Source: a candidate division BRC1 bacterium HGW-BRC1-1
GTDB lineage: Bacteria; Sumerlaeota; Sumerlaeia; Sumerlaeales; Sumerlaeaceae
DNA length: 43,747 nucleotides
Reading direction: 5' to 3'
Assembly (NCBI GenBank): GCA_002842095.1
Contig: PHCB01000026.1
Coordinates: 1-43,747, forward strand
The stretch's first letter is position 1. Every line of letters starts with the position of its first letter. The notes under the pieces were generated by a model. The model saw nothing but the letters and a program-made list of their open reading frames with translations. It was not told where the DNA came from and ran no database searches. The position numbers were made by a program, and so were the translations under genes. Below are positions 1 to 8,527 of this stretch, in pieces.

Positions 1-2
1 CG

Positions 3-404
3 ATTATCGTGGTGGTAGTGTTGGGGGCGTTGTTCTCCATCGCGGCGGCCACCGAGCACGCCATCCGCAACGTCGCGCCCATTTATCACAAGGTGGGTCT
101 GGTGCTGGGTGCGCGGGGGATTGTGTTCTGGAAGGACATCCTGATTTTCGCGGCCCTGCCCGAGCTGGTGGGCGGGTTGAAGCTGGGCTGGTCCTTCGCA
201 TGGCGCAGTCTCATGGCGGCGGAATTGATCCGGCAGGATGTGCTGGGCGTGGGACGGCTGTTGGAAACCGGCCGACAATTCAACGATGTGCCGATGATGG
301 TCGCGTCGATGCTGATCATCCTCACGATCGGGTTGACGGTGGACCGCGTCGTGTTTGGTTTCGCGGAGCGCCGCATCCGCAAACGCTGGGGCCTGACCCG
401 CTAA
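3..404 (+). CDS. ABC transporter permease, SsuC/TauC-like (5' end missing)
   Basis: This is the C-terminal 133 codons of an inner-membrane permease; the reading frame is already open at base 3, so the start lies before the window. The visible part contains the cytoplasmic EAA-type coupling region (a GARG segment followed about 13 residues later by an ALPELVGGLKLGWSFAWRS segment). A late transmembrane helix (MMVASMLIILTIGLTVDRVVF) and a basic tail ending in RRIRKRWGLTR follow. This arrangement is typical of binding-protein-dependent permeases of the nitrate/sulfonate/taurine group (BPD_transp_1). The family imports sulfonates, taurine, nitrate or riboflavin precursors; the substrate cannot be read here. 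A matching SsuB/TauB-type ATPase lies about 32 kb away at 32235-33080, not in this operon. The gene converges on the SirB1 gene with 25 bases between their ends. Confidence 0.75.
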   Translation: MIVVVVLGALFSIAAATEHAIRNVAPIYHKVGLVLGARGIVFWKDILIFAALPELVGGLKLGWSFAWRSLMAAELIRQDVLGVGRLLETGRQFNDVPMMVASMLIILTIGLTVDRVVFGFAERRIRKRWGLTR

Positions 405-429
405 AGGCCGGCGCGCGCACAGCGGCTGA

Positions 430-1269
430 TCAGTTTAGCTGTTGAAGTTGTCCCAAAAGCAGTTCGATCTGCCGCTGCACCACGTCGGAGTCGGTAGCGT
501 CGGGAGCAAGCTCGAGGTAGTGCGTGAGGTCGCAAAGGGCCGCACGCATCTGGTTCATCTGCATGAGCGAGATTCCGCGCTCGCGGAACAATGCGGGGTG
601 TGGAGAATGCTGCTGGGTCTGGATGATGCGGGTAATGACACGTGCCGTTCTTGGATGATCGCTGCTTTGCGCATAGATGACTTTTAGGTTAACGAGCATA
701 CGTTGCAATATGTGTAGGTTGCCGACCGGCTCCAGCACTTCGGGGCTCATGCGAACCTGATCATTAAAAATTTCCGCTGCAAATTCATGACAATCGAGGG
801 CTGACAGAAGGTGCCCGTGATGGAATGGATCCGCAAAAAGCGGCGGGTCTGCGACGGTGTGTCGCACCACAAAATGTCCGGGTAATCCCACGCCGCGTAC
901 TGGAATGTTGAGACGCGCGGCGACATCGATCATGATGACCGAGAGGGTTATGGGAATCCCCAGGCGTCGGTCGAGGACATCGTTCAGGTAGCTGTTGCGG
1001 GGATCGTAATAGTTGTCCGTATTGCCCGCGAACTTGGATCGGACGAAGAGATATTGGCCCAGGGCCAGGAGGGACTTTTCGGGGTCGCTGTCGTGGACGT
1101 CGTCGGGGGCGTGGGCGGCCAGCGCTTCGAGGCGGCGCAGGTAGGCGTCAACATCCAGCCCGGGATATTCGTCGCTCGCCAGAAGCAATGCCGCGTGGGC
1201 GAGGGGAATTGCCGGGTCGGGAAGTTTGACTAATTGCGCGAAGGCGTTACTCGACGGGTTTTCAGACAC
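430..1269 (-). CDS. SirB1-family transglutaminase-like/TPR protein
   Basis: A 279-residue protein of the SirB1 family. The first two thirds match the transglutaminase-like core (Transglut_core2): the conserved block around YYDPRNSYLNDVLDRRLGIP, the LSVIMIDVAARL helix and the VGLPGHFVVRH strand are all present. The last 80 residues look like a pair of TPR-type helices (RERGISLMQMNQMRAALCDL). Family members are widespread in Gram-negative bacteria and their biochemical role is poorly known. They lack a clear catalytic triad, so I do not claim enzyme activity. Nothing in the neighbourhood points to a partner: upstream on this strand come the 9-bp array and then sfsA. Length and start are normal for the family. 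Confidence 0.85.
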   Translation of the reverse strand: MSENPSSNAFAQLVKLPDPAIPLAHAALLLASDEYPGLDVDAYLRRLEALAAHAPDDVHDSDPEKSLLALGQYLFVRSKFAGNTDNYYDPRNSYLNDVLDRRLGIPITLSVIMIDVAARLNIPVRGVGLPGHFVVRHTVADPPLFADPFHHGHLLSALDCHEFAAEIFNDQVRMSPEVLEPVGNLHILQRMLVNLKVIYAQSSDHPRTARVITRIIQTQQHSPHPALFRERGISLMQMNQMRAALCDLTHYLELAPDATDSDVVQRQIELLLGQLQQLN

Positions 1270-1336
1270 GTTTGATACTCGTGGGCGAAGTGATCATAAG
1301 AATATATCGGTGGCAACTTGAAAAAGTTTGGGGGAG

Positions 1337-1390
1337 ATGGACGAAATTGACGATATGGACACTATGGACGAAATGGACGCTATGGACGTT
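1337..1390 (+). repeat. 9-bp-period array, ATGGACNNN class, 6 units (copy A)
   Basis: Six consecutive 9-bp units follow the pattern ATGGAC plus three variable bases (GAA, GAT, ACT, GAA, GCT, GTT); the second unit reads ATTGAC. The array fills the spacer between the 3' end of sfsA and the start of the SirB1 gene. Related arrays of the same class lie at 3881-3916 and 16180-16224. The last three bases vary but are mostly GAN, NCT or NTT. It is not a CRISPR, because there is no long repeat or spacer. Confidence 0.9.
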
Positions 1391-1400
1391 AGTGGGGAGG

Positions 1401-2225
1401 TTAAGATTTAGAATCTTCGAGGCGTTGTTTGGCGGCGGCTTGGGCCTCGTCGCGCCAGCGGAAGACTCGGGTGGTGCGGTAGGGTTTCAGTTCCACGGGC
1501 ACGCCCCGGTGGATGATGATGGAGTCGGGTGTGTGGGACACGGCGATGGCGTGGAAGCGCACGCCGGCCTCGCGGGCGGCGCGGGCCGCAAGGGCGAAGG
1601 CGGGGTCGTGCACGTCGCTGGGGCGCACGCTTTTCACGAGGGGAGTTTGCACGCAGAAAATAACCTCGGCGGTGTGGCCGTCCTGAACTACCTGCACCAA
1701 CTCGCGCAGGTGACCCGTGGCGCGTTCCGATATGCAGTCGGGGAAGTACGCGCGGTCATCGGGATAAATCAGGTGGCAGTTTTTCACTTCGAGGTAATGC
1801 AGACGTTTGCCGCGAGCGAGTCGGAAATCCACGCGGCTGCGCTCGCCGTAGCGCACTTCGGCGCGCACCTCGTCCCACGGCCGGCGGTGCCAAGGGAGGC
1901 GCGTTTCACGCAGCAGATGGCCGATGATGCGGTTGGGCATGGACGTGTTCACGCCAAAAACACGACCGTCGATTTCTGCCAGTTCCCATGTGTAGTGGAG
2001 CTTGCGTGCCGGGTTGTCGGCCAGCGAAAGCCACACACGTCCGCCGGGGCGGGTGAGACCCTCCATGGCGCCGGTGTTCACACAATGGGCGGTTACAATT
2101 TCGCCGGTGGCGGCAAGGCGTACGTCGGCGAGGAAGCGTTTGTATCGGGTGAGGAACGTGCCTTCCACCAGGGTGAGAGCCCGCGGAATGATTGCCAGCG
2201 GCGGCGCCTCAGATGATGCGTTCAT
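1401..2225 (-). CDS. sfsA: SfsA-family DNA/RNA nuclease-like protein
   Basis: A 274-residue SfsA (sugar fermentation stimulation) family protein, somewhat longer than the roughly 235 residues of the E. coli protein. Family hallmarks are visible: an N-terminal OB-like part (FLTRYKRFLADV, then CVNTGAMEGL) and a nuclease-like core with RVDF and LHYLEVKNCHLI carrying the acidic residue and Lys of a PD-(D/E)XK-type site. The conserved PDCISERATGHLREL block follows. SfsA was first linked to maltose gene expression; structural work places it among nuclease-fold proteins. I chose the ATG at 2225 because the family similarity begins soon after it. This start overlaps the 3' end of the thyX-type gene by 17 bases, so the two are probably translated in a coupled way. 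A small perfect hairpin (AAGATT-CTA-AATCTT) spans the stop codon. Confidence 0.88.
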   Translation of the reverse strand: MNASSEAPPLAIIPRALTLVEGTFLTRYKRFLADVRLAATGEIVTAHCVNTGAMEGLTRPGGRVWLSLADNPARKLHYTWELAEIDGRVFGVNTSMPNRIIGHLLRETRLPWHRRPWDEVRAEVRYGERSRVDFRLARGKRLHYLEVKNCHLIYPDDRAYFPDCISERATGHLRELVQVVQDGHTAEVIFCVQTPLVKSVRPSDVHDPAFALAARAAREAGVRFHAIAVSHTPDSIIIHRGVPVELKPYRTTRVFRWRDEAQAAAKQRLEDSKS

Positions 2226-3789
2226 ATTCTTCCATGGCGAGTCGCCAAACGGGCACGCCGCAGTAGCGGTCGCCTTCGGGGCAGATCGGTTTGCGCGATG
2301 CGTGTTTCCGCAGGCCGCACGGGGGCAGCAGCCACGGGCCGATGAGCGGGTTGACGGCGGTGATGGCGCGGGTTTCATCCAGCGACGCGCGCCAGATTTC
2401 CTCCTGCGCATTATAGCAAAGTCGCATGGCCATTTTGTGGTGCTGGTTCAGCAGATCGGCGGCCTCGGTGAAGCGCACGGCCACGGCGTTGGGCAGCAGA
2501 TACGAGACATCTTCGGGCGTTTCGCTGTCGTGCAGAAGCTGGTTGATGGTCTCGTAGGTGTCGGCCATGGCGGCGTTGTAAAGCTCCATGGCGGGTTCGC
2601 TCTCGCGCATGATTTCGGGCGTGATGAAGTCGGGCTCGCCGGTATAATGGCGCATGAGGATGGGGCGCGAACCGGGGGTCAGGCGGTGGCGCTGGTCCTG
2701 ACTGTCGGCCGCGTGGCTGAGCTTTTTGCGGAAAACGTAATGGGGGTGCACCAGCGCGCGGCTCAGCTTGGACAGCGTGGTGACGTTCATCGACTCGCCC
2801 AGCAGGCGGTTGCGCGCGGGGTCGAGCACGGCGGCGATGGCATCGGCGTCGGTCATGGAGTCGCGGGTCACGCCCAGCACCTCGCGCACGGCATCGGCCA
2901 GCGAGCCCTCGTTGTTCATGCCATGGTTCACCAGAATGCTGACCGCACCGTTCAGTTCGGCGTCGAACTGCCGCGTGAACAGGCGCGCGTTGTCGGTGTC
3001 GACTTCGCACAGCCCGCGCTCGGCGAAGAAACCGTATTCGGGCGTATCCTCGATGGGGAGCGGCTCTTCGAGGACGACGGCAAATTCAGGCTCGTGGGCC
3101 AGCAGCGCGGCCACCATGGCATCGGTCACGCGGCGTTGCTCGGCGGAGGTGTCAAACTCCTGCGCCACGCGGTGATAGCGCAGCAGCGTGATAACGCTGA
3201 TGGTGTGATAAAGATAAGCGTGCGTGGCCACGGGCAACACGTAGCGTGCGGCCTCCTGCGCTTTTTTGCGGATGTCGGTGTCGGCGCGCTTGCTGCCCTG
3301 GCGCCCGTTGAAGCGCGCAAAATATGCCTGCGCCACCACCGGTTGCAGCAGCTCGCACAGGGTGTGGTAATCCTTCATGCGCGCGCGCACGCAATCCAGA
3401 TACCGCTGGGCGCTTGCGGGGGCGAGGGTGTCGGGCAGGTGAAAGTTTTCCTCTTTCACGGTCACGTAGCGCTGGCTCACCTGCTCGCTGTTATAGAACG
3501 GATGGGCGTGGAGGAAGCTCCAGATGAAGTGGCGCGACACGCGATCGAGGGCAAACTGTACGTGGGCGTGTTGCAGCGTGGTGTGGTGGCCGGCCTTGAA
3601 CAGGCTGGTGGCCAGGGCGTGTTTTCGCTGGCGGCGTTTTTCCAACTCGCTGGGTTCGAGGTCGGGAGGCCCGACGACATCTTCCACGGCCACAATGCCG
3701 CGGCCCGAATAACAGGTGCGAGCCGTGGCGACGAAATTGTCGAAGGCATGATGGAAAATGTTAATCAGTTGAACGTGCGGCTGGGACAT
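2209..3789 (-). CDS. thyX: Long (two-domain) FAD-dependent thymidylate synthase-like protein
   Basis: A 526-residue protein, about twice the length of classical ThyX, with ThyX-type signatures in both halves. The N-terminal half has HHTTLQH (residues 69-75), RH at 86-87 and NSEQVSQRY at 100-108. The C-terminal half has SQDQRHRLTPGSRP around RHR 367-369. ThyX makes dTMP from dUMP using methylene-tetrahydrofolate, NADPH and FAD. In classical ThyX one stretch, RHRxxSxNExSxRY, carries these elements; here they are split between the halves. A C-terminal Cys set (Cys491, Cys503, Cys510) resembles a metal site. I start at ATG 3789; a TTG ten codons upstream adds no similarity and has no Shine-Dalgarno sequence. 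The gene overlaps sfsA. It could be a specialised paralogue rather than the sole dTMP source, since thyA cannot be excluded elsewhere. Confidence 0.8.
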   Translation of the reverse strand: MSQPHVQLINIFHHAFDNFVATARTCYSGRGIVAVEDVVGPPDLEPSELEKRRQRKHALATSLFKAGHHTTLQHAHVQFALDRVSRHFIWSFLHAHPFYNSEQVSQRYVTVKEENFHLPDTLAPASAQRYLDCVRARMKDYHTLCELLQPVVAQAYFARFNGRQGSKRADTDIRKKAQEAARYVLPVATHAYLYHTISVITLLRYHRVAQEFDTSAEQRRVTDAMVAALLAHEPEFAVVLEEPLPIEDTPEYGFFAERGLCEVDTDNARLFTRQFDAELNGAVSILVNHGMNNEGSLADAVREVLGVTRDSMTDADAIAAVLDPARNRLLGESMNVTTLSKLSRALVHPHYVFRKKLSHAADSQDQRHRLTPGSRPILMRHYTGEPDFITPEIMRESEPAMELYNAAMADTYETINQLLHDSETPEDVSYLLPNAVAVRFTEAADLLNQHHKMAMRLCYNAQEEIWRASLDETRAITAVNPLIGPWLLPPCGLRKHASRKPICPEGDRYCGVPVWRLAMEEYERII

Positions 3790-3880
3790 CGGAGGTCGGG
3801 TTCCTGTTAGCGTTGCCAAGGATTACGCAAAGAGGAGAGCGGAATTCGTTGGGAGGGGAAAGGGGGGTGTAGCGGGGGGG

Positions 3881-3916
3881 ATGGACGAGATGGACACTAT
3901 GGACGATATGGACATT
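3881..3916 (+). repeat. 9-bp-period array, ATGGACNNN class, 4 units (copy B)
   Basis: Four exact 9-bp units read ATGGAC followed by GAG, ACT, GAT and ATT. The array lies about 90 bases upstream of the thyX-type start, in the spacer between divergent genes, and is preceded by a G-rich run. It has the same class and orientation as copy A, so the two arrays bracket sfsA-thyX as direct repeats. Confidence 0.9.
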
Positions 3917-3974
3917 GCCGATGGGGGATGGTTGTTACGGCGAGCGAAACCCGATCGGCCTATGGGCACGAAAA

Positions 3975-4096
3975 AGCCAAGATGCCATCGGGGCCGGGAA
4001 GTTGGGGGGGGAGTGGTGGATCCGCGGCACTGATTGCATCTTGGCTGGTTTTATGTCTGCATTTTTGGGGTGGGGGTATTCAAGCAAAAAATGCAG
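3975..4096. other. Intergenic tandem inverted repeats with G-rich loop
   Basis: The 494-base spacer between thyX and the giant repeat protein has no convincing gene. It holds two successive perfect inverted repeats. The first has 11-bp arms AGCCAAGATGC (3975-3985) and GCATCTTGGCT (4036-4046) around a 50-base loop. The second has 10-bp arms CTGCATTTTT (4057-4066) and AAAAATGCAG (4087-4096) around a 20-base loop. The first loop contains G-tracts at 3990-4011 able to form a G-quadruplex on the + strand. On the minus strand the first stem is followed directly by five T. Role unknown: a leader structure, a terminator or a small RNA are all possible. Confidence 0.5.
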
Positions 4097-4283
4097 GCGA
4101 ATGCATTATTATTTAACGCGCATAGTTCGGTATTGGAAAATCAATTCAAGGGAGACGCCTCATGGGAATATCCCTGCCATACGCCGTACTTCTTCTGTGA
4201 GTTTAGCACGCGTTCCTCATTATGGCGAGAATGGATTTTCTTATTGCTCCATGGCCGCACTTTGCGGAGGATAACTGCCTGAG

Positions 4284-7200
4284 ATGACCGGATGGAAGGT
4301 CAGAGGCGCACTATTGGCCGCGATGTTGATCGCCGCCCTGACTCTCTTCTACGCTGCAGGCGAAGGCCCGGCGGACGAGGGTGGTGGTGCGGTTACGCGC
4401 GTGACCCGCGTTTTCAAGCGTGCCTGGAACCGCATGGCGGGTGCCGTATTGCTGGTGACCGAATCCGACGATACCACCGGCTCACGCACTGGCGGCAAGC
4501 GATCAAAGGGGAAATCGGCGTCCACCAAGGCGGGCGATCATCACACCTCTTGCGCCCTGCTGGGCACGGTGATGGACGAGGCCCGGGCCCCCATCAAGGG
4601 CGCCAAGATCACTGTGCGGGCGGTCGAGACCAATTGGGAGAAGAACGTCGAGTCGGACGAAAAGGGACGCTTTCGTGCCATCGATCTGGAACCCGGTGTT
4701 TTTAATATTCTCGCCACGCACCCCAAATATGTGGGGCTCATTCGCCCCAACCTGAACATCGAACCGAGCGAGCGTCCGCCGGAAATCGAATTCCGCATGC
4801 CGCTGGGAGCGGTGATAAAAGGTAAAATCAAGGACGAGGGCGGCAAGCCGCTGAATGGCGTGCGCGTGGCGGCACGGCGTCGGTCGCTGGAGCAGATCGG
4901 CAAGGGCGAGGTTTATCAGGACGATTCGACCTACAAGCTGAAACGTACCGACAGAGACGGCACCTTCACGCTTGAAGGCGTGGCGGTGGGCGAGAGTGTG
5001 TTCGAGTTCTTCAAGCGGGGCTATGAACTGGAGACGAAAATCGTCAACGTTCAGCCGGACAAGATCCCGTCGTTGAACGATGTGGTGTTGCGCAAAACTG
5101 GCCGCCTGGCAGGCTTGGTGATGACCGAGGAGGGCCGGCCCCTTTCCGATAGCAAAGTAACCCTCGTGCGTTACCGCGGCCCCGAGGGTGCCGACGAGAC
5201 GTTGCCCAAAGATGGCTGGACCACCACCACGGGGGCCGACGGCGCTTTTGCGTTCGGCAAATTGTTTACCGAGGGGGTGTACGACATCGCGGCGGAGAAC
5301 GCCAATTTCGCGCCCGGTGGCGAGCAGTCGGTGCCGGTGGGCACGGATCGCGTGGCCATCAAGCTGGAGCGCGGCGGCATTATTTATGGTACCACGGAGC
5401 TGGTGGATCGCGACACCACGCCCGTCAGCGTGCAGGTGCGGGCCGACAGCATCATCAAGGGAACCACGGTTACGCGCGAGGTGAAATCGACGGGGGCGGG
5501 CACGTTCCGGTTCGATATGCTGCCTTATGGTACGTATAAACTCGAGGTCGTTTCCGAGCAATTCGTGAGCGAGGGAAAAGCGGGTGTGGCGGTGGAGCGC
5601 GGCAAGGCTGCCGGCGATGTGGTGGTGGAGGTTTACGAGGCTGCCACAGCGCGCGGGCGCGTCCAGGAGCTTTCCAGCGAGGCGCCCATCGCCGGGGCGA
5701 AGGTGACTGTGCAGGCCAGTTACGGCATCGGACGCACGCGTAAAAAGACTTTCACGGCGGAGACCAATTCGCTGGGTCAGTTCGAGTTTCGAAGTCTGCC
5801 CGGAGGACTTCATTCGGCACAGGCCGAGGCGGCGGGTTACGCCCGCACGCCGGGTGCGTCTGCGCAGACCTTCACGCTGGACCCCGGCGAGCGTAAGACC
5901 GACATTGCGCTGCGCCTTGACCAGGGCGGCACCGTTGACGGCGTGGTGACCACCCCCAACGGCGCACCCCTCAGCGAAGCAACGGTTCAGTTGTACACGG
6001 CGTCGTCGGCCTTTGGCAGCGTGGACCCGAAGAACCTGAAGGCCACTACCGACGGTACGGGCCATTTCAAAATTCGCGGCATCGAGTTTGGCGAGCGGCT
6101 CCAGCTTTACGCCAGCGCCACCCACGACGGGTACGCCAAGAGTCGCAGTAGCATTATCGATCTGACGGCAAAAAAACGCAGCGAAACGGTTCAGATCACC
6201 ATGAGCTTCGGTGGAACCATTACCGGGAAGGTGACAGACGAACGGGAACTGCCGATCTCCAACGTGGAAATCGCGTTTAACAGTTATGAGTTCCCCTCGG
6301 ATCCCTCGTCGAGCAAGCTGGTGGCGCACACCAGCCCCGACGGCAGCTACTCCATCGACCACGCACCTCCCGGCGGCGCGGGGATGAAGGTCAGCAGTTC
6401 GGGTTACGTGGAGCAATCGCGCTCGATTACCGTGCCCGAGGCCAGCGTGACAGATAATGTGAACTTTCGCATGACCTCCGGTCGCGGCATCAGCGGACGC
6501 GTGACCACGCTGGCAGGGAAAGCCATTTCCAACGCCCGCGTCACGGCATCGCCGAAGACCGGAGCAACCGGACGCGATGACGCCATCACCGATAAAGAGG
6601 GGCGCTACACGCTGAAGAACCTCGGCTCGGGAAGTTTCGATTTGCGCGCTTCGTTCAAGATGAAGACGTCCCTCGGGGAACAGAGCTATGCCTTTATGCT
6701 GAAAGACGTTCCATCGGGCGAGGGCATGGCGGATTTCGACTGTGACGTGAACCCGGCCGTGGCGGGAATTGTGAAGGGCGAGGATGGCAAGGGGGTCGAT
6801 AAGTTCACCCTCAGCCTGCGCTCGCTGACGGCCCAAAGCGTGGGTCAGGATTTCGTCTTCAACCTCGACCGCGGCTACGACGCCGCCCGTGGCATTTACA
6901 ACGTGATGAACATTCCCCGTGGCGTTTACTCGCTCAAGGTTACGGCGCAGGGTTATGAGGTTTATGAAGATGAGTCGGTGTTTGTCGGACCCAAGATGAA
7001 CACGTCCATGAAAGACATCCGACTGAAACAGGCCGGCGGAGTTTTTGGCACGCTCATCTCGGGCAAGAGCAAGCGCCCGGTGAACAACGTGCTGGTGAAG
7101 CTGACCGATCTCAGCCTGCCGGAGGACGATCCCAAGCGCGCGGCTGCTTCCGCCCGCACCGATTTCGCCGGACGATTCCACGTGAACACCGTGGGAGCGG

Positions 7201-8138
7201 GTAACTACTCGGTCGCGTTTCAGCATCCCAACTACGTGCCGCTGACCCTCGCGTCGGTGCGCGTGGAGAAACGCAAACCAACCGACCTGGGCGAAGTGAA
7301 ACTGACCGCCGGTGGCACCGTGCAGGGCACAGTGACGGACCTGCAGGGCGAACCGGTCTCGGGAATGGAAGTCCGCGCCAGCGGCGTGGAACCGCGCAAA
7401 CGCACCCGCACTGATGGTGGCGGAAATTTCATTCTTCAGGGCATCCCCGAAGGGCGCGTGCCCATCGTGCTGGAAGGCAGCTACGGCGAGCGGCGCATCT
7501 ATCAGTTCCAGACGGTGATGGTGGAACCCGAGGAAAGCGAAACCGCGAACTTCCTGGTTGAGACCGAGGCAAATCTGCGAGGGACGCTGCTGGCCTCGGA
7601 GGGGCCGACGGTATCGGGGGAGGTGAACATCCATCCCTTCGATGAGAACGCCGTCGTGCTCGATCGCATCAAATACAGCGGCAACGTCAACGCATCGAAC
7701 TACGCCATCGACAAGGTTCCATCGGGGCAGTATTTCCTGTGGTCCAACGGGCTTGCGGCCGGGTCGCCATACTCGTTGTGGCGGAATATTTTCCTGCGGC
7801 GCGGCAGCAATAATCAGGAACTGGCCATGTCGGGCGCGGTGTTGCGGGGCCAGGCCAAGCAACCCGAAGGCAGCGCTGTAGCGGGCGTGGGGGTGCAGTT
7901 GCTGCCCATGGTCGACGGCGTGAGGCTGCCACAATCGCTGTACGACAATCTTGTGCAGCGCACCAACACCAACAGCATGGGCAATTTCCGGTTCAAAAAT
8001 CTGCAGTCGGGCAGCTACCAACTTCTTTATCAGGATGCGGCCGGCAACCCCAACGGCGGATGGATGGCGATGCCGCCCTTCTTCATCGGCGAGGGGCAAA
8101 CCATCAACGACTACCCCCTGCCCGTGGGTGGACAGTAG
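4284..8138 (+). CDS. Giant surface protein of about 13 carboxypeptidase-regulatory-like domains
   Basis: A 1284-residue protein. Residues 7-26 form one hydrophobic segment (membrane anchor or signal peptide), followed by a basic Ser/Lys-rich linker to about residue 87. After that the chain is about 13 tandem beta-sandwich domains of roughly 90 residues each. Each has the plan G-x-V/I-x-(6)-G-x-P-(I/L/V)-x-(G/N)-(A/V)-x-V, then a (T/S)D-x-x-G-x-(F/Y) turn and a G-x-(Y/F)-x-(L/V)-x-(A/V) strand. This is the carboxypeptidase-D regulatory-like / CnaB-like fold, used in extracellular adhesive or scaffold proteins; no catalytic domain is visible. It is probably exported and stalk-like. GGAGG at 4266-4270 is a possible but rather distant Shine-Dalgarno sequence. 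The gene stands alone between the hairpin-rich spacer and tRNA-Arg. Binding partners are unknown. Confidence 0.8.
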   Translation: MTGWKVRGALLAAMLIAALTLFYAAGEGPADEGGGAVTRVTRVFKRAWNRMAGAVLLVTESDDTTGSRTGGKRSKGKSASTKAGDHHTSCALLGTVMDEARAPIKGAKITVRAVETNWEKNVESDEKGRFRAIDLEPGVFNILATHPKYVGLIRPNLNIEPSERPPEIEFRMPLGAVIKGKIKDEGGKPLNGVRVAARRRSLEQIGKGEVYQDDSTYKLKRTDRDGTFTLEGVAVGESVFEFFKRGYELETKIVNVQPDKIPSLNDVVLRKTGRLAGLVMTEEGRPLSDSKVTLVRYRGPEGADETLPKDGWTTTTGADGAFAFGKLFTEGVYDIAAENANFAPGGEQSVPVGTDRVAIKLERGGIIYGTTELVDRDTTPVSVQVRADSIIKGTTVTREVKSTGAGTFRFDMLPYGTYKLEVVSEQFVSEGKAGVAVERGKAAGDVVVEVYEAATARGRVQELSSEAPIAGAKVTVQASYGIGRTRKKTFTAETNSLGQFEFRSLPGGLHSAQAEAAGYARTPGASAQTFTLDPGERKTDIALRLDQGGTVDGVVTTPNGAPLSEATVQLYTASSAFGSVDPKNLKATTDGTGHFKIRGIEFGERLQLYASATHDGYAKSRSSIIDLTAKKRSETVQITMSFGGTITGKVTDERELPISNVEIAFNSYEFPSDPSSSKLVAHTSPDGSYSIDHAPPGGAGMKVSSSGYVEQSRSITVPEASVTDNVNFRMTSGRGISGRVTTLAGKAISNARVTASPKTGATGRDDAITDKEGRYTLKNLGSGSFDLRASFKMKTSLGEQSYAFMLKDVPSGEGMADFDCDVNPAVAGIVKGEDGKGVDKFTLSLRSLTAQSVGQDFVFNLDRGYDAARGIYNVMNIPRGVYSLKVTAQGYEVYEDESVFVGPKMNTSMKDIRLKQAGGVFGTLISGKSKRPVNNVLVKLTDLSLPEDDPKRAAASARTDFAGRFHVNTVGAGNYSVAFQHPNYVPLTLASVRVEKRKPTDLGEVKLTAGGTVQGTVTDLQGEPVSGMEVRASGVEPRKRTRTDGGGNFILQGIPEGRVPIVLEGSYGERRIYQFQTVMVEPEESETANFLVETEANLRGTLLASEGPTVSGEVNIHPFDENAVVLDRIKYSGNVNASNYAIDKVPSGQYFLWSNGLAAGSPYSLWRNIFLRRGSNNQELAMSGAVLRGQAKQPEGSAVAGVGVQLLPMVDGVRLPQSLYDNLVQRTNTNSMGNFRFKNLQSGSYQLLYQDAAGNPNGGWMAMPPFFIGEGQTINDYPLPVGGQ

Positions 8139-8230
8139 CCCCGGCGAGGTTTTCCCCGCAAGGTTACAATAGAAGCAGCGGGGACGCGGTATACACAAAC
8201 GGCAACAACTCCCCGCATCTCCCCATGTGC

Positions 8231-8307
8231 GCGCCCGTAGCTCAGCTGGATAGAGCGTTAGCCTCCGGAGCTAAAGGCCGTAGGTTCGAACCCTACCGGG
8301 CGCACCA
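8231..8307 (+). tRNA. tRNA-Arg (anticodon CCG), CCA encoded
   Basis: A full cloverleaf can be drawn by eye. The acceptor stem is GCGCCCG/CGGGCGC and the D-arm GCTC/GAGC. The anticodon stem TTAGC/GCTAA closes the loop CTCCGGA, giving anticodon CCG, which reads CGG. The T-arm is GTAGG/CCTAC around TTCGAAC. Discriminator A is followed by encoded CCA, and a run of seven T follows directly. Its position just downstream of a protein gene and upstream of the dispersed-repeat spacer is that of a single tRNA gene. Confidence 0.97.
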
Positions 8308-8527
8308 TTTTTTTCTGCGGGTGGCAGGTAAAAGCTAAATGCTTTGACGCAAAGGCGCGAAGACCGCAAAGAAAAGCGAAAGCAATCACCTGCCGTTTAG
8401 CGGTTCTCCGAGACCCGTTTTGGTCCGGTAAGGCTGATGTGGTAAAGGTGCCTTTGTTAAGTCGCGGGTGTTTGGCCTTTTTAGTCAGCACCTACTGACC
8501 CTTTGTTTTCGGGGAAGTCCGCGTTGC
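8308..8527. other. Intergenic spacer after tRNA-Arg, no gene seen
   Basis: No credible reading frame. A T-run follows the tRNA directly. An inverted pair GGCAGGT (8323-8329) / ACCTGCC (8388-8394) encloses a purine-rich stretch with a CTTTG-ACG-CAAAG mini-hairpin. A second small hairpin, GTCAG-CACCTA-CTGAC, sits at about 8484-8499. This leads into the dispersed repeat at 8528. Confidence 0.4.

Noticed and set aside
1337-1390. 9-bp arrays as a CRISPR-like locus
   Set aside because: The period is far too short, no spacers exist and no cas genes are present.
1272-3810. Long + strand frames opposite sfsA and thyX
   Set aside because: Products are His/Gly/Val-rich with no motifs. The minus-strand genes have clear family signatures over the same region.
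3790-3819. TTG start ten codons upstream for the thyX-type gene
   Set aside because: No Shine-Dalgarno sequence and the added residues show no similarity; ATG 3789 is the better start.
3915-4282. Overlapping + strand frames of 62 to 119 codons in the spacer before the giant protein
   Set aside because: No ribosome site, no known motif, atypical composition and they run through the inverted repeats.
4503-8198. Open minus-strand frame of about 1231 codons opposite the giant repeat protein
   Set aside because: The + strand protein shows regular domain repeats and known fold motifs, while the antisense product has no recognisable domain. Long antisense frames are expected with strong GC bias at codon position three.
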